Origin: CAYFMS01 sp964462325
Lineage (GTDB): Bacteria > Patescibacteriota > Patescibacteriia > UBA9934
Direction of reading: 5' to 3'
DNA length: 64,000 bases
NCBI GenBank assembly: GCA_964462325.1
Contig: CAYWYQ010000002.1
Coordinates: forward strand, 1-64,000
Notes under the pieces: model-generated
What the model saw: the letters and a program-made list of their open reading frames with translations, nothing else
What the model was told of the DNA's origin: nothing
Database searches by the model: none
Shown here: one piece after another, positions 24,164-33,645 of the stretch
Layout of the letters: the number at the start of each line of letters is the position of its first letter
Position numbering within the stretch: position 1 is the stretch's first letter
Program-made: the position numbers and the translations under genes

Positions 24164-25372
24164 ATGCAATTATTTGGAGCCATTAAGCGTAAAAAAGAGA
24201 CGAAATTTTTTTCCGAATGGATGAAATCAGTTGTTTTAATTCCGGAACATATTCAGTCAGCAGAAAATGCATGGATTGATGCAAAATTGCTTGTGCCGAA
24301 ATTAATGGAATTAGAACGTACGCCTCAGTCTGCACCTCATCATGCCGATGGCCCGACGGTTGATGTACATGTAAAAAGAATATTAGCTGCGGTTTTTGCA
24401 TTTGCATCTGGTGCTTCTTTGACAGATATAGAAGAATTCAAGCGTGAAAAAACATTGTTTTCAGATATAAAACATCTGGATCTTGTCTTAAAAGAACAGG
24501 TAGCAACCATGCAAGCGTTTGCACTTTTACACGATATAGCAAAACCAGATACAGTACATTTCTTTGCCTCAAAAGATTCTGATGGTGCAGCGAAAACACT
24601 CTTCCAGCATGAGAAACGTCTGCAATCTCATGCAACCACAGAGGAGAAACAACTATACTTAAAACTATTTCGAGGTATTGAAGCGAGATATCCTTTATAT
24701 CCCCGCGAACAAGTCATGGCGGCATTTTATGATAAATATGAAGTGCAGGTTAAGTATCCTAGGCATGCAGAGTTAGGGGTTTCTGACCGATTCTTGCAAG
24801 CAAGGGAGGCGATTGCGGAACATTTACATTTATCCGTACGTAGTAGAGAGATTTTACATTTTCTGATTTTACATCATATTCATGTGATTGAATTTGTCAT
24901 GGATGGTGCAAATCCTGGAAATATAGATATCCTAACAAGGAAGGCGCATAAGGCTGGATTCGATGCAGGGAGTATCCTAGATCTGCAGGTATGCGTGCTC
25001 TTTCTTGATGCTATAGTGGGCGGCATAACATACAGAAATGGAGAATTTTTGCACCAAACAGATTTACTTGTACATTTTTTGCAATCTGAAGAGCAGGCGG
25101 ATGCAGAGCACAGAATAAAACGTAGAGAGATAATTCGAGAAAAAGAAGAAGAAGATTTTAAGCGCATATTAAAACAGACTGGCCTGACATCTGAAGAAAT
25201 ATTCTCTAGAATGGATATCCCTTTTGGACCTAAGAGAGGGGAGATTGTTGAAAAAATTCACGACCTCATTCGTTTCCCAAGCAAACAGATTGATTTTGGA
25301 GCACATACCTCAGATATGGAAAAACGTATACATTCTGCAAGACAATATTTTGACGCCATTTCTTCCACGTGA
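24164..25372 (+). CDS. HD-domain protein
   Basis: A 402-residue soluble protein from the ATG at 24164. Residues about 55-125 contain HHADGPTVDVHVKRIL and ALLHDIAKPD, the spaced His and His-Asp pair of the HD phosphohydrolase superfamily. A second block LHFLILHHIHVIEFVMDG (about 230-247) could supply further metal His residues, and the C-terminus is helical and charged. Members act on nucleotides or tRNA ends. The resemblance to the HD part of tRNA nucleotidyltransferases is general only. It is placed between a DHH protein and ruvA. Confidence 0.65.
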   Translation: MQLFGAIKRKKETKFFSEWMKSVVLIPEHIQSAENAWIDAKLLVPKLMELERTPQSAPHHADGPTVDVHVKRILAAVFAFASGASLTDIEEFKREKTLFSDIKHLDLVLKEQVATMQAFALLHDIAKPDTVHFFASKDSDGAAKTLFQHEKRLQSHATTEEKQLYLKLFRGIEARYPLYPREQVMAAFYDKYEVQVKYPRHAELGVSDRFLQAREAIAEHLHLSVRSREILHFLILHHIHVIEFVMDGANPGNIDILTRKAHKAGFDAGSILDLQVCVLFLDAIVGGITYRNGEFLHQTDLLVHFLQSEEQADAEHRIKRREIIREKEEEDFKRILKQTGLTSEEIFSRMDIPFGPKRGEIVEKIHDLIRFPSKQIDFGAHTSDMEKRIHSARQYFDAISST

Positions 25373-25386
25373 GAAAATAACTTCGT

Positions 25387-25938
25387 ATGATGCGGTATAT
25401 TGAAGGTGAAGTAATACAGGTTGAACAAGATGGCTTGGTTTTAAAAACAGGAGGAGTCGGTTATTTTATTTATACCGTTGCTTGTTTTGGTGAAGTTGGA
25501 AATGCGATGCAGCTCTGGCTTCATGATTTGGTTCGGGAAGATAAACGGGAATTGTATGGTTTTGTCGATAAAGATGTTCTGCATCTATTTGAAAAACTGA
25601 TTAGTATTTCTGGCATAGGACATAAGATGGCACAGAAAATATTAATGGCGCATAAGCCGGTGGATATCACACAGAGCATAGTGAGTGGTGATATACCTTT
25701 TTTAACCAGTTTACCTGGTATTGGGAAAAAGACTGCTCAAAAGATTGTACTTGAATTGAAGGGAGTTCTTGTAGAAGATGATGCATCTGGCGAACAAGTT
25801 GATCATGACGCACTCGAGGCACTTGAAAGTTTAGGATATGCAAAGAAGGATGCACATGCGGCATTAAAAGGACTTTCTGCGCATACAACAGAGACAAGAA
25901 TTAGACAGGCACTTAAATTATTAAGCAATCATTCATGA
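25387..25938 (+). CDS. ruvA: Holliday junction DNA helicase subunit RuvA
   Basis: A 183-residue RuvA, slightly shorter than the usual 190-205. An N-terminal OB domain (MMRYIEGEVIQVEQDGLVLKTGGVGY, GFVDKDVLHLFEKLISISGIGHKMA) is followed by two helix-hairpin-helix motifs (ISGIGHKMAQKIL, LPGIGKKTAQKIVLELK) and the C-terminal RuvB-contact domain (DALEALESLGYAKKDAHAAL). It binds four-way junctions and loads RuvB during branch migration. RuvB and RuvC are not in this window. The gene overlaps the next by ATGA. Confidence 0.93.
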   Translation: MMRYIEGEVIQVEQDGLVLKTGGVGYFIYTVACFGEVGNAMQLWLHDLVREDKRELYGFVDKDVLHLFEKLISISGIGHKMAQKILMAHKPVDITQSIVSGDIPFLTSLPGIGKKTAQKIVLELKGVLVEDDASGEQVDHDALEALESLGYAKKDAHAALKGLSAHTTETRIRQALKLLSNHS

Positions 25939-26876
25939 ATTCTAAGGATTGGAACGCGTATGTTACGCAATATTCTCCAAAATTTGGAGCTTTTTTACAG
26001 TCCTATGAATGGGGTGAATTTCAAAAAGCGCTTGGTCGTCCGGTTGAACGCATATTTCTTGAACAAGAAGGTAAGACGATGCTTGGACAAGTGGTACAGA
26101 TGTCTTTACCTCTAGGTCAGTATTATTGGTATATTCCAAAAGGACCACTTGGAAATATGGAACCAAATGATGCTATTAGGATGCTGAGAGACCATCTTGA
26201 TGGTGCAATGTTTTTACGACTAGAGCCAAGCGTTCATCATGGATTGAAACGTGTGCAGGATATGCAGCCGCGTGCAACAACTATACTCGATTTACGGAAA
26301 GATATAGAAGAAATTCTTGCAGGAATGAAATCAAAAACACGTTATAATATTCGTTTAGGATTAAGGAAAAAGGTAGATGTGCGTTTTGTGGACGCAAAGG
26401 AATATCTGGGTGATTTTATACGTCTTATGAATCAAACAAAGGTTCGCGATGGCTTTTCTGCACATCCGACCGGATATTATGAACAATTACTTAATGTGTT
26501 ATCTGATGGGGAAGTACGCGCAAGGCTTGCGATGGCCTTTTATGAGGAAATTCCAATAGCGGCAAATATTATTATTGATTTTGATAAGACGAGAACCTAC
26601 TTACATGGTGCGACAAGTAATTTGCATCGCAATGTTATGGCACAATATGTACTCCATCATTTTTTGATTGAGGATGCTAAAAAACAAGGATTTGAATGGT
26701 TTGATTTTTGGGGCATTGCACCGCAAGATACAAATGAAAAATCCAGCTGGGCTGGAATTACACGGTATAAATTAAGTTTCGGAGGGGAGTATAGACTAAT
26801 GGATGGTACATTTGAACTCCCAATGAAACAATTATGGTACGGGGCTTATTCACTTGCAAAAAGATTGCGTAGATAA
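25935..26876 (+). CDS. FemAB/FemX-like aminoacyltransferase
   Basis: A 313-residue protein of the FemABX peptidyltransferase family, which adds amino acids from aminoacyl-tRNA to the peptidoglycan stem peptide. The two GNAT-like halves are visible: FLQSYEWGEFQKALGRPVERI, YYWYIPKGPLG, KSKTRYNIRLGLRKKV (substrate-binding basic helix), RLMNQTKVRDGFSAHPTGYYEQLL and the C-terminal GATSNLHRNVMAQYVLHHFLIEDAKKQG...FDFWGIAP. The usual coiled-coil insertion is absent. Translation starts within the ruvA stop (4-base overlap). Confidence 0.88.
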   Translation: MNSKDWNAYVTQYSPKFGAFLQSYEWGEFQKALGRPVERIFLEQEGKTMLGQVVQMSLPLGQYYWYIPKGPLGNMEPNDAIRMLRDHLDGAMFLRLEPSVHHGLKRVQDMQPRATTILDLRKDIEEILAGMKSKTRYNIRLGLRKKVDVRFVDAKEYLGDFIRLMNQTKVRDGFSAHPTGYYEQLLNVLSDGEVRARLAMAFYEEIPIAANIIIDFDKTRTYLHGATSNLHRNVMAQYVLHHFLIEDAKKQGFEWFDFWGIAPQDTNEKSSWAGITRYKLSFGGEYRLMDGTFELPMKQLWYGAYSLAKRLRR

Positions 26877-26886
26877 TTGCAGGTTA

Positions 26887-28731
26887 TCATTCCGCAGGGG
26901 AAACAATTCCATTTTCTGTATTATGTGGATCTTGTTTTAGATCGGTATTTGTTGATTCTGCAGATGTTTGTAAAAATGTATTTGTTTCAAGATTGAGTGC
27001 AGTTAACAATGATTCGCTGAATAACCTTACAAAGCTATTTGTCATCTGTTCATTAGGCGTAATACTTGTGAGAACGTAGCTTGTTTGTAAACCTGAATTT
27101 GCTGGTAAGAAATCTATCGTCCATGCAAGCTCACGTGTCGTTTCATTATATGTAAGAGACCCTATGGATGCTTGAGTACTATTTTTCCATACCGCATCAG
27201 GGGAGAGCGTTGTTTCAAGACGAATGTCTTCAAGATCATGCATGCTATTCCCGATCGTCCAAACAAATTCATAGGCAGTTTCTTTTCCTACCATTGGAGG
27301 AAGGGGACCAAATCCAACGGCGGAACCTGTATCATCGAAATATCGCATATGTGCATTCAAAGATAGTTCGGATGTGATGGTGATTGGAATGAGTTTTGAA
27401 CGTATGGTGCCTTGACCGTGATCAATGTGCGCAATGACGGTGAGTTTATCAGCATCTTGCTGTGCCAAAGAATCATGTATAGGGAAACGTAAATTATAGA
27501 TTTTCTTTTCACCAGCCGCGATTGTCCCTATAGCACTTTCAGACCAATAAACGCCATCACTTGTTAGTGTTCCTCCATCATAATCAGATCCACTCCAATG
27601 AAGAGGCATACGTCCATCTTCGGGCGTCTGAAAATCCAGTAATGCCGTTACAGACTCTATGTCCGTTATTCCTGTATTATGTATGGCAAGCGTAATGCGT
27701 AAGTCATCTCCAAGCATGGCAGACGCTTGTGCATCTGATCCATTCGCAACTATCTGCACCTGTAAAGCACTTGTGAGTACATCGGTAAAATGCTGTTCTT
27801 CAGATTGTAGGTATCGATCATTCGCATTTGTGAAGTAGGTATTTGCCGTTAGATATTCAAACCCTTCAATTTCCGAAGCAAAAGATCCGTGTATGGTGAC
27901 CGTGAACTCTTCTCCTTCTGCGAGTCCTTCATGGTAAAAAATAGGTGCAGTACCGCTTTCAAGAGCAGGGGAGCTGCTATCAATGGAAAATCCATCTGGA
28001 ATATCTAAATCTATCTCGAGCGGTGGTGTATTAAAAACGCTAGGATTGTTTATGGTAATGGTATATGTTCCAATTTCTCCTGGTGAAAGCTCTTCAGGAC
28101 CCTCTATGGATGTTTCAACAATGCTGTGAATGGATTGAATCTGTATGGTTTCAATTGTTTGAAAGTCCGCGTTAAAATTACTTGGTTTATACGAGGCAAA
28201 TGCTTGAATAGACTGAGTTGAGGGCACGGAACCTATCCAAACACCTTCAAAGGTAATGATGCCATCAGATTGACCTGGTATTGATCCAATAGACCAAATA
28301 TATTCTTCCTTATTTGTTGCTTCTTTGCTGAAGGATTGAGGCAAGAAACCTTTTGGGAAATTAATATCAATATCAAGATTGGCAAGTGGAGCTTTTGCTT
28401 CATTACGGTATACAACGGTGAATTCAGAAGTACTACCACTTGCAATCTCACCCTCATGCTCTATGGAAAGTGTTAAAATATCATTTGTCTCATTCTGAAA
28501 AAACTTTTGATAGATGAAAAAGCTTGTCCAGGCAAGCGTGGCGATAATACCAAGGAATAGTACTGTTCTGAGGAGCAATGAAGTCAGATCACGTTTTTTT
28601 CGTTCAAGTTTTGTAAAATCAACGGTTGTTTTTTCTCCGTAAATTGCTTCTAGACCTTCGTCAATCTGTTTCGCATTCGTATGTCCTTTTTTTGAACGAT
28701 GAGATGTTTTTTTATGTTTCCCTTTTGACAT
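26887..28731 (-). CDS. Membrane-anchored protein with repeated beta-sandwich domains
   Basis: A 614-residue protein. The N-terminus is strongly basic (SKGKHKKTSHRSKKGH) and is followed by one transmembrane helix (LLLRTVLFLGIIATLAWTSFFIY, about 50-72). The rest is a tandem array of DUF11/CARDB-like beta-sandwiches with motifs such as EFTVVYRNEAKAPLANLDIDINFP, YTITINNPSVFNTPPLEIDLDIP and RITLAIHNTGITDIESVTALLDF. Topology puts the repeats outside. It follows the DUF4012 gene by two bases and is probably part of the envelope glycan cluster. Confidence 0.75.
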   Translation of the reverse strand: MSKGKHKKTSHRSKKGHTNAKQIDEGLEAIYGEKTTVDFTKLERKKRDLTSLLLRTVLFLGIIATLAWTSFFIYQKFFQNETNDILTLSIEHEGEIASGSTSEFTVVYRNEAKAPLANLDIDINFPKGFLPQSFSKEATNKEEYIWSIGSIPGQSDGIITFEGVWIGSVPSTQSIQAFASYKPSNFNADFQTIETIQIQSIHSIVETSIEGPEELSPGEIGTYTITINNPSVFNTPPLEIDLDIPDGFSIDSSSPALESGTAPIFYHEGLAEGEEFTVTIHGSFASEIEGFEYLTANTYFTNANDRYLQSEEQHFTDVLTSALQVQIVANGSDAQASAMLGDDLRITLAIHNTGITDIESVTALLDFQTPEDGRMPLHWSGSDYDGGTLTSDGVYWSESAIGTIAAGEKKIYNLRFPIHDSLAQQDADKLTVIAHIDHGQGTIRSKLIPITITSELSLNAHMRYFDDTGSAVGFGPLPPMVGKETAYEFVWTIGNSMHDLEDIRLETTLSPDAVWKNSTQASIGSLTYNETTRELAWTIDFLPANSGLQTSYVLTSITPNEQMTNSFVRLFSESLLTALNLETNTFLQTSAESTNTDLKQDPHNTENGIVSPAE

Positions 28732-28733
28732 AG

Positions 28734-31379
28734 CTATTTCAATGTTTCGATTAAGAAATGCATCGTTTCATTGTGTGAATTGTCTAAGAGAATATTCTCA
28801 CCTTGGTCATGTGAACTCCAAACAACAACTTTTCCACTTGGGAGGATGACCTGCACATTTGTTTCTCGTTTTTTTACGCCAGATTGTTTTTGTACGAGTA
28901 AACTATACGTTTCAAGCTGTCGAAGTCCTATTTTATATTTTATTTGATCAAGGATGGTATTTGAATTACCTAAATCAAGTGTGAATGGGAGTTGATAGGT
29001 AAAGGTGAGTTCCTCTGTTTCTCCTGGTTTTGTTTGTACCCAGTTCCCAAATACCGTTTTTCCATTCTCGTTCCAAATATCTGTTCCACTTATCTGATGT
29101 TTGGTTTTATCCGACATGATAAAGTCGAGGTCTTCGTCCGCATAGAGAGGGACGGAGCTTTCTTGAAAGAGTTCTTCTGGAGGAATTTCAAATCCATTCG
29201 CTTCCAGTAGGAGTGATCCTTGTGGTACATATAACCGAATATAATCAACATTATTCTGTCCCTCGAAAAGAGCAGACCTTAGTCCTCGATGTGTCTTCGT
29301 GATTTGAACCGTATTAATAAGAGATCCATCTTCTTGTATCTCGATTTGTAGATGAATGTCTTGATCGATAATTCCATCCGTTTTTCCTCCACCAATATTT
29401 GTATTGATTACTTGAAGATAATCAAGGGAGGAGGGAAGTTGCTTTCCGGCCCATCCAAGGTCCTCTATGTTCGCCTGTAAATCATTATCTGTAAAGAAGA
29501 ATTGAATTTCGCTTTGACTTAAGTTGTCGATAAGAATATCTGCAATACGAAGAAGAGATTGCATGTCTAGCTCACCAATTCGTTCAACGATAATCGGGGT
29601 AATGTCACCAATAAATTGTTTCGGGGATGGAGAATCTTGCTCGTATTCTGCTGCATACTCACTATATTCATTCTCAACAATTTTCTGCATTTCAAAAAGG
29701 ATATTGTCACTATGTAATGTTCGCTCATAGGCTGGCATATCTATTGGTCCAAGAACGGTAAGTAATTCTGGGAGAACACTGGCATTTATCGCAATAAGCC
29801 CATCGACCGTTGGTCCACCGGCGGCATCATAAAAATCAATCATTTTTCTTGCAGAGAGTCTGAAATCAGGGAACCAATTTGCATCCTGAAACTCCCATCG
29901 AGGATTGATGAGTTGTAATGGTTCTGGTGCTTCGACAAAATCACGTAATTGTCCTTGTATGTCATAACTTCCGCCACCTGGAATGTTCATCTCCTTTATG
30001 GCTCCCTTTGAAAGATCAATTTGTGCATAACTACCGACAAATCCACCGGTTGCTCTTAATTCTGTATTATTTTGGAAGGTAATAAGATAACGCTTATCCA
30101 TTTCTGCACCTAAAATCTCTTGAATAATGGCAGAATACGTATTGAATTCCTGAACACTTTTCAAAATAGCAGGAGTTTTCTTTTGTAATTCTTGTATATC
30201 AGATTGATATTCCGTTGGTACGATTGATGAATCTACACGTGCAAGTGCCTGTTCGGCAATGGCGAGTTGAGGGGCAATTTGTGCAAAATAGGTATCAAGT
30301 ATAAGGAATTTATCGGTTAATGCCGCATCATTTTGTACCTGTATCTCATCGGCAGCTTTTGCGAATAATCTGGCAGACTCTGAGAGAGATTTTCCGGCAG
30401 TGATAAGGTTTGTAACCGAGTCAAATGTTCTATTCGTTTGCGGAATAATGTTTACGAGCAAGGTAATCCCGTCACTTACTTCACCAATGGTATTTTCTGC
30501 ATCACTGAAAGCAGATTCTGCTTGTGAAAAATTTGTTTCTGCCGTTGTAAAATCTGCAGAAGAGATTGCATCTGCGGCAGAACTAATGCTGGATAAAGCC
30601 CCCTTGCTTAACTCGGTTGTTTTTTGTTCGATATTTGGCAATGCGCCAAACCCTTGCATGGCATGTATCGGTCCTACAACAAGTAGTGACAAAACAACAA
30701 AACTTGCGAGTGCTTTTGTTTGAAAGGTGAGAACGGAAAAAGATATCTTCAGAGGTTTTCGCACTTTCTTTTTCTTTTTTCGCTTAGATGGGGTGGTAAT
30801 GGTGCTGGTTGCAACAGGTGTGATATGTGTTTCAACGTGCTTTGGCAGTGTTTCTTCTATGAACGATTCAGGTACATGAACAGAGAGTGGTGCTTCTGAA
30901 GGAAGTGCGGGTTCATGAAATGAATTCAGTGTTTGTGGCACGACTTTTTTTGGCTGTATATCAAACTCTCGTAATTGCTCATGGAGGGAATCGAGCGTCA
31001 CTTCAAGAGATTCTTCTTCCATATCATCGCTATCTTCCGCAAAAAGATCAGCACTTTGTAAGAGATTTGCTTCAAGAGCTACAATAGGGTCTGGGTCTTC
31101 CGTCTGTGATGCTTCTTCTCGACTGAGTTGAATAATATAAGGAGATAGCTTTGCCTCTTGGCCTATATAGATACGGGGTGAGGATGTAGATTTATTTTGT
31201 ATCCCTTCAAATAAAAGAGATTCTGGTAATGCAGAATCGAAAAGAGGAGAGACATTTTCTGTCTCGTGAATACGATGATTTGGCGCGTGATTTTTTTTCT
31301 GCTCAAGCATGGGGGTTGTCAATCTATCCCAAGAAGTATCCCTTTCAAGGAACACATGTTGAGATATATTTGTGTACAC
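28734..31379 (-). CDS. DUF4012 protein
   Basis: An 881-residue membrane protein. About 210 acidic, low-complexity residues precede a basic stretch (KRKKKKKVRKPLK) and one transmembrane helix (ALASFVVLSLLVVGPIHAM, about 226-244). A coiled-coil segment (about 250-400) leads into the DUF4012 domain (RYLITFQNNTELRATGGFVGSYAQIDLSKG, INPRWEFQDANWFPDFRLSARKMIDFYDAAGG). DUF4012 proteins accompany exopolysaccharide and glycosyltransferase genes, often with LytR-CpsA-Psr-like roles, but no activity is proved. The GTG at 31379 shares its G with the upstream glycosyltransferase stop; an ATG at 31310 is an alternative start. Confidence 0.85.
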   Translation of the reverse strand: MYTNISQHVFLERDTSWDRLTTPMLEQKKNHAPNHRIHETENVSPLFDSALPESLLFEGIQNKSTSSPRIYIGQEAKLSPYIIQLSREEASQTEDPDPIVALEANLLQSADLFAEDSDDMEEESLEVTLDSLHEQLREFDIQPKKVVPQTLNSFHEPALPSEAPLSVHVPESFIEETLPKHVETHITPVATSTITTPSKRKKKKKVRKPLKISFSVLTFQTKALASFVVLSLLVVGPIHAMQGFGALPNIEQKTTELSKGALSSISSAADAISSADFTTAETNFSQAESAFSDAENTIGEVSDGITLLVNIIPQTNRTFDSVTNLITAGKSLSESARLFAKAADEIQVQNDAALTDKFLILDTYFAQIAPQLAIAEQALARVDSSIVPTEYQSDIQELQKKTPAILKSVQEFNTYSAIIQEILGAEMDKRYLITFQNNTELRATGGFVGSYAQIDLSKGAIKEMNIPGGGSYDIQGQLRDFVEAPEPLQLINPRWEFQDANWFPDFRLSARKMIDFYDAAGGPTVDGLIAINASVLPELLTVLGPIDMPAYERTLHSDNILFEMQKIVENEYSEYAAEYEQDSPSPKQFIGDITPIIVERIGELDMQSLLRIADILIDNLSQSEIQFFFTDNDLQANIEDLGWAGKQLPSSLDYLQVINTNIGGGKTDGIIDQDIHLQIEIQEDGSLINTVQITKTHRGLRSALFEGQNNVDYIRLYVPQGSLLLEANGFEIPPEELFQESSVPLYADEDLDFIMSDKTKHQISGTDIWNENGKTVFGNWVQTKPGETEELTFTYQLPFTLDLGNSNTILDQIKYKIGLRQLETYSLLVQKQSGVKKRETNVQVILPSGKVVVWSSHDQGENILLDNSHNETMHFLIETLK

Positions 31380-32512
31380 TATTTTCGTTTAGAAAATGAA
31401 GTGTATACATCAAGTGTTCGTTGCGCTGTATCCTCCCAATTATACAATGATATTTGTTTCTTTGCTTCCTCTCTATCAACAGTTAGAGCAGAAGAATTTC
31501 TTGAAATATCTTGCATGATTTTTGTAAGTTGATCTGGACGGTCAGGATCGAAATAAATAGCAGCATTTCCTAAGATTTCTGGAAGAGAACTTGCATGCGC
31601 CGCGGCGACAGGGGTGCTATGCATAAGCGCTTCTAGCGGCGGCATACCAAAGCCTTCTAGACGTGACGGATAGACGAAAAGTGCTGCTTTTTTATACAAT
31701 GTTGCTATTTCTTCATCTGTTGGTAGGTCGATAAAACGCAATCGATCATTTTTTATACCTAATGTTCTTGCTCTTTTTTCAAGTGCATGTGAAAAAATGT
31801 CACGTCTTCCAGCGATGACCATTTGTATATGCGGTGTCTTTTTAGAAAATAATGCGAATGCTTCAAGCATGACATCTAAATTTTTATGCGGGTAGGCATT
31901 TCCAACATACAGAAAATAGGGCTCATAGACACCGAGCTTATACAGATCTACTGATTTTGATGCGGAAAATTGTTTTATTCCATTATAGGTAACAGTAATT
32001 TTTTCTGGCTTAATACCAAAATGTTTTAAAAGAGATTGCTTACTGTAGTTTGAAACGGTAAAAATATGACGACTTGAATGAATAGCGGTTTCGAGCACAG
32101 TTCTGAAAGCCGCATATTTAAACCCGTGTATAATAGGGTTTCTTGAGCTCGACCTTGCAGAATGTCGGTCTTCTATAAGAATGAGGTCATGTATGGTGAC
32201 GAAAAAAGGAATCGGGGAAAATAATGGAATATTCCAGTGAGGGTAATGAATGAAATCCAGTCTCGCTCTCTTAATGAGTCGTGGCATAGTGAACTGCTCA
32301 CGCAATCCATACCAATGCACATCCGCCATTACTTTTTTAAAACGATGATTTGTGATTTTACATTCATGAAAATTATCTTTTTTCAAAAAGAGAACATAAT
32401 CATTTTCTTGATCAATAATTTGTAGATGAGTAATGAGCTCTTCTACATATCGACCAATTCCACCACCTCCAGTGGTTGGTCCAAAAAATCTTGCATCAAT
32501 TCCTATACGCAT
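31379..32512 (-). CDS. Glycosyltransferase family 4
   Basis: A 377-residue GT-B-fold enzyme. The N-terminal GGGGIGRYVEEL loop (about 16-27) and the C-terminal nucleotide-sugar region (YPHKNLDVMLEAFALF, VIAGRRD, ALFVYPSRLEGFGMPPLEALMHSTPVAAAHASSLPEILG) are typical, with the E-x7-E pair in the last segment. It would transfer a sugar to a lipid-linked or surface glycan. It is one of three GT4 genes in a row, together with a polyprenyl-phosphate sugar transferase, forming a likely polysaccharide assembly operon. Confidence 0.88.
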   Translation of the reverse strand: MRIGIDARFFGPTTGGGGIGRYVEELITHLQIIDQENDYVLFLKKDNFHECKITNHRFKKVMADVHWYGLREQFTMPRLIKRARLDFIHYPHWNIPLFSPIPFFVTIHDLILIEDRHSARSSSRNPIIHGFKYAAFRTVLETAIHSSRHIFTVSNYSKQSLLKHFGIKPEKITVTYNGIKQFSASKSVDLYKLGVYEPYFLYVGNAYPHKNLDVMLEAFALFSKKTPHIQMVIAGRRDIFSHALEKRARTLGIKNDRLRFIDLPTDEEIATLYKKAALFVYPSRLEGFGMPPLEALMHSTPVAAAHASSLPEILGNAAIYFDPDRPDQLTKIMQDISRNSSALTVDREEAKKQISLYNWEDTAQRTLDVYTSFSKRK

Positions 32513-32549
32513 ATAGATATTTTATCATGAATGCGTATGGAACATGCAG

Positions 32550-33644
32550 TCACGGTAATAGGCTTTTAAATGTTTTGAGTGTTTTGTGTGCTGACTCTTC
32601 CCAAGAAAAAGAAATTTTATGTGGTGAGGGCAGGGATGTCGTTACAATGCTTAATGCCTGTTGTATGGCAGAAATATTATAAGGATTCACTAAAATGGCT
32701 TGTCCATTTGTTATCTCTGGTAAGGAAGAATTATCGGAACAAATGACAGGGGTACCTGACTTAATGGACTCGATCACAGGAAGGCCAAACCCCTCATAGT
32801 AAGAAGGAAAAATAAATCCCTCGGCCTGTCTATAGAGCGCTGGTTTATCTTTTTCTGCAACATAGTCAATATGCAGTATGTCATTTGTTGCCCGTTTTAG
32901 GATACGTTTCGCCTGGAATCCTTTTTTCCCTGCAATCACCAGTCGATGTGGTGATCCTGTTATACGTTTCCAGTCAAGAAATGCCTCGATAACTGACTCA
33001 ATATTTTTTCGGGGTTCTATAGTGGAAAGTGTTAAGAAATAGGGGGTTCTTATTCCGTATTTACGATAATTTGTTCTATCATTCTTTTCCTTTTTTGGTG
33101 AGAAATTATCTGCAACTCCAAGATGAATAGTGTCAATATTTTTTGCATGTATATTCCAGATAATTTGCAAATCTTGTCTCGTGCTTTCCGAAACGGCAAT
33201 GAGTTTCTTCGCTTGTTTTGCAAGTCGTTCTATATTGCAGGCCTTATGCCACGCTCTGGTTTTCAGTGAATAGAACTCAGGAAAAAATTCGAAACTTAAA
33301 TCATGAATTGTAAGAATGTAGGGAAGATTCGTCCGAATTATATTCGCATTTGGAAACCACCAACCATCAACAGGGTAGGCTAATAATTTATCTAATGTGA
33401 AATTTGGTCTGGATTTGAGATAAAAAGAAAGAAGTCTATTCGGCATCTCTTTTTTTTGCACCGTGATGTTCTTTGCGGGAAAGGATGGGATGTATTGCAA
33501 CGATTTTTCTGATCCAGATGCAAAGAGAAGAAAATCGATCTGAGGAGCGAGTTTGGCAAGTCTTGGGATCATTTCAAGCGTATACCTTCCGATACCGGAT
33601 GGATTCGGTGAAGCAAGGTGACGAATATCTATTGCAATTTTCAT
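32550..33644 (-). CDS. Glycosyltransferase family 4
   Basis: A 364-residue GT-B-fold enzyme starting at 33644 (MKIAIDIRHLASPNPSGIGRYTLEM), one base after the stop of the previous gene. The C-terminal half has TLSTIEPRKNIESVIEAF, LVIAGKKGF and EGFIFPSYYEGFGLPVIESIKSGTPVICSDNSSLPEI, with the conserved E-x7-E donor-site motif. It is similar in layout to its neighbour at 31379-32512 and may have arisen by duplication long ago. Sugar and acceptor are unknown. Confidence 0.88.
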   Translation of the reverse strand: MKIAIDIRHLASPNPSGIGRYTLEMIPRLAKLAPQIDFLLFASGSEKSLQYIPSFPAKNITVQKKEMPNRLLSFYLKSRPNFTLDKLLAYPVDGWWFPNANIIRTNLPYILTIHDLSFEFFPEFYSLKTRAWHKACNIERLAKQAKKLIAVSESTRQDLQIIWNIHAKNIDTIHLGVADNFSPKKEKNDRTNYRKYGIRTPYFLTLSTIEPRKNIESVIEAFLDWKRITGSPHRLVIAGKKGFQAKRILKRATNDILHIDYVAEKDKPALYRQAEGFIFPSYYEGFGLPVIESIKSGTPVICSDNSSLPEITNGQAILVNPYNISAIQQALSIVTTSLPSPHKISFSWEESAHKTLKTFKSLLP

Positions 33645-33645
33645 A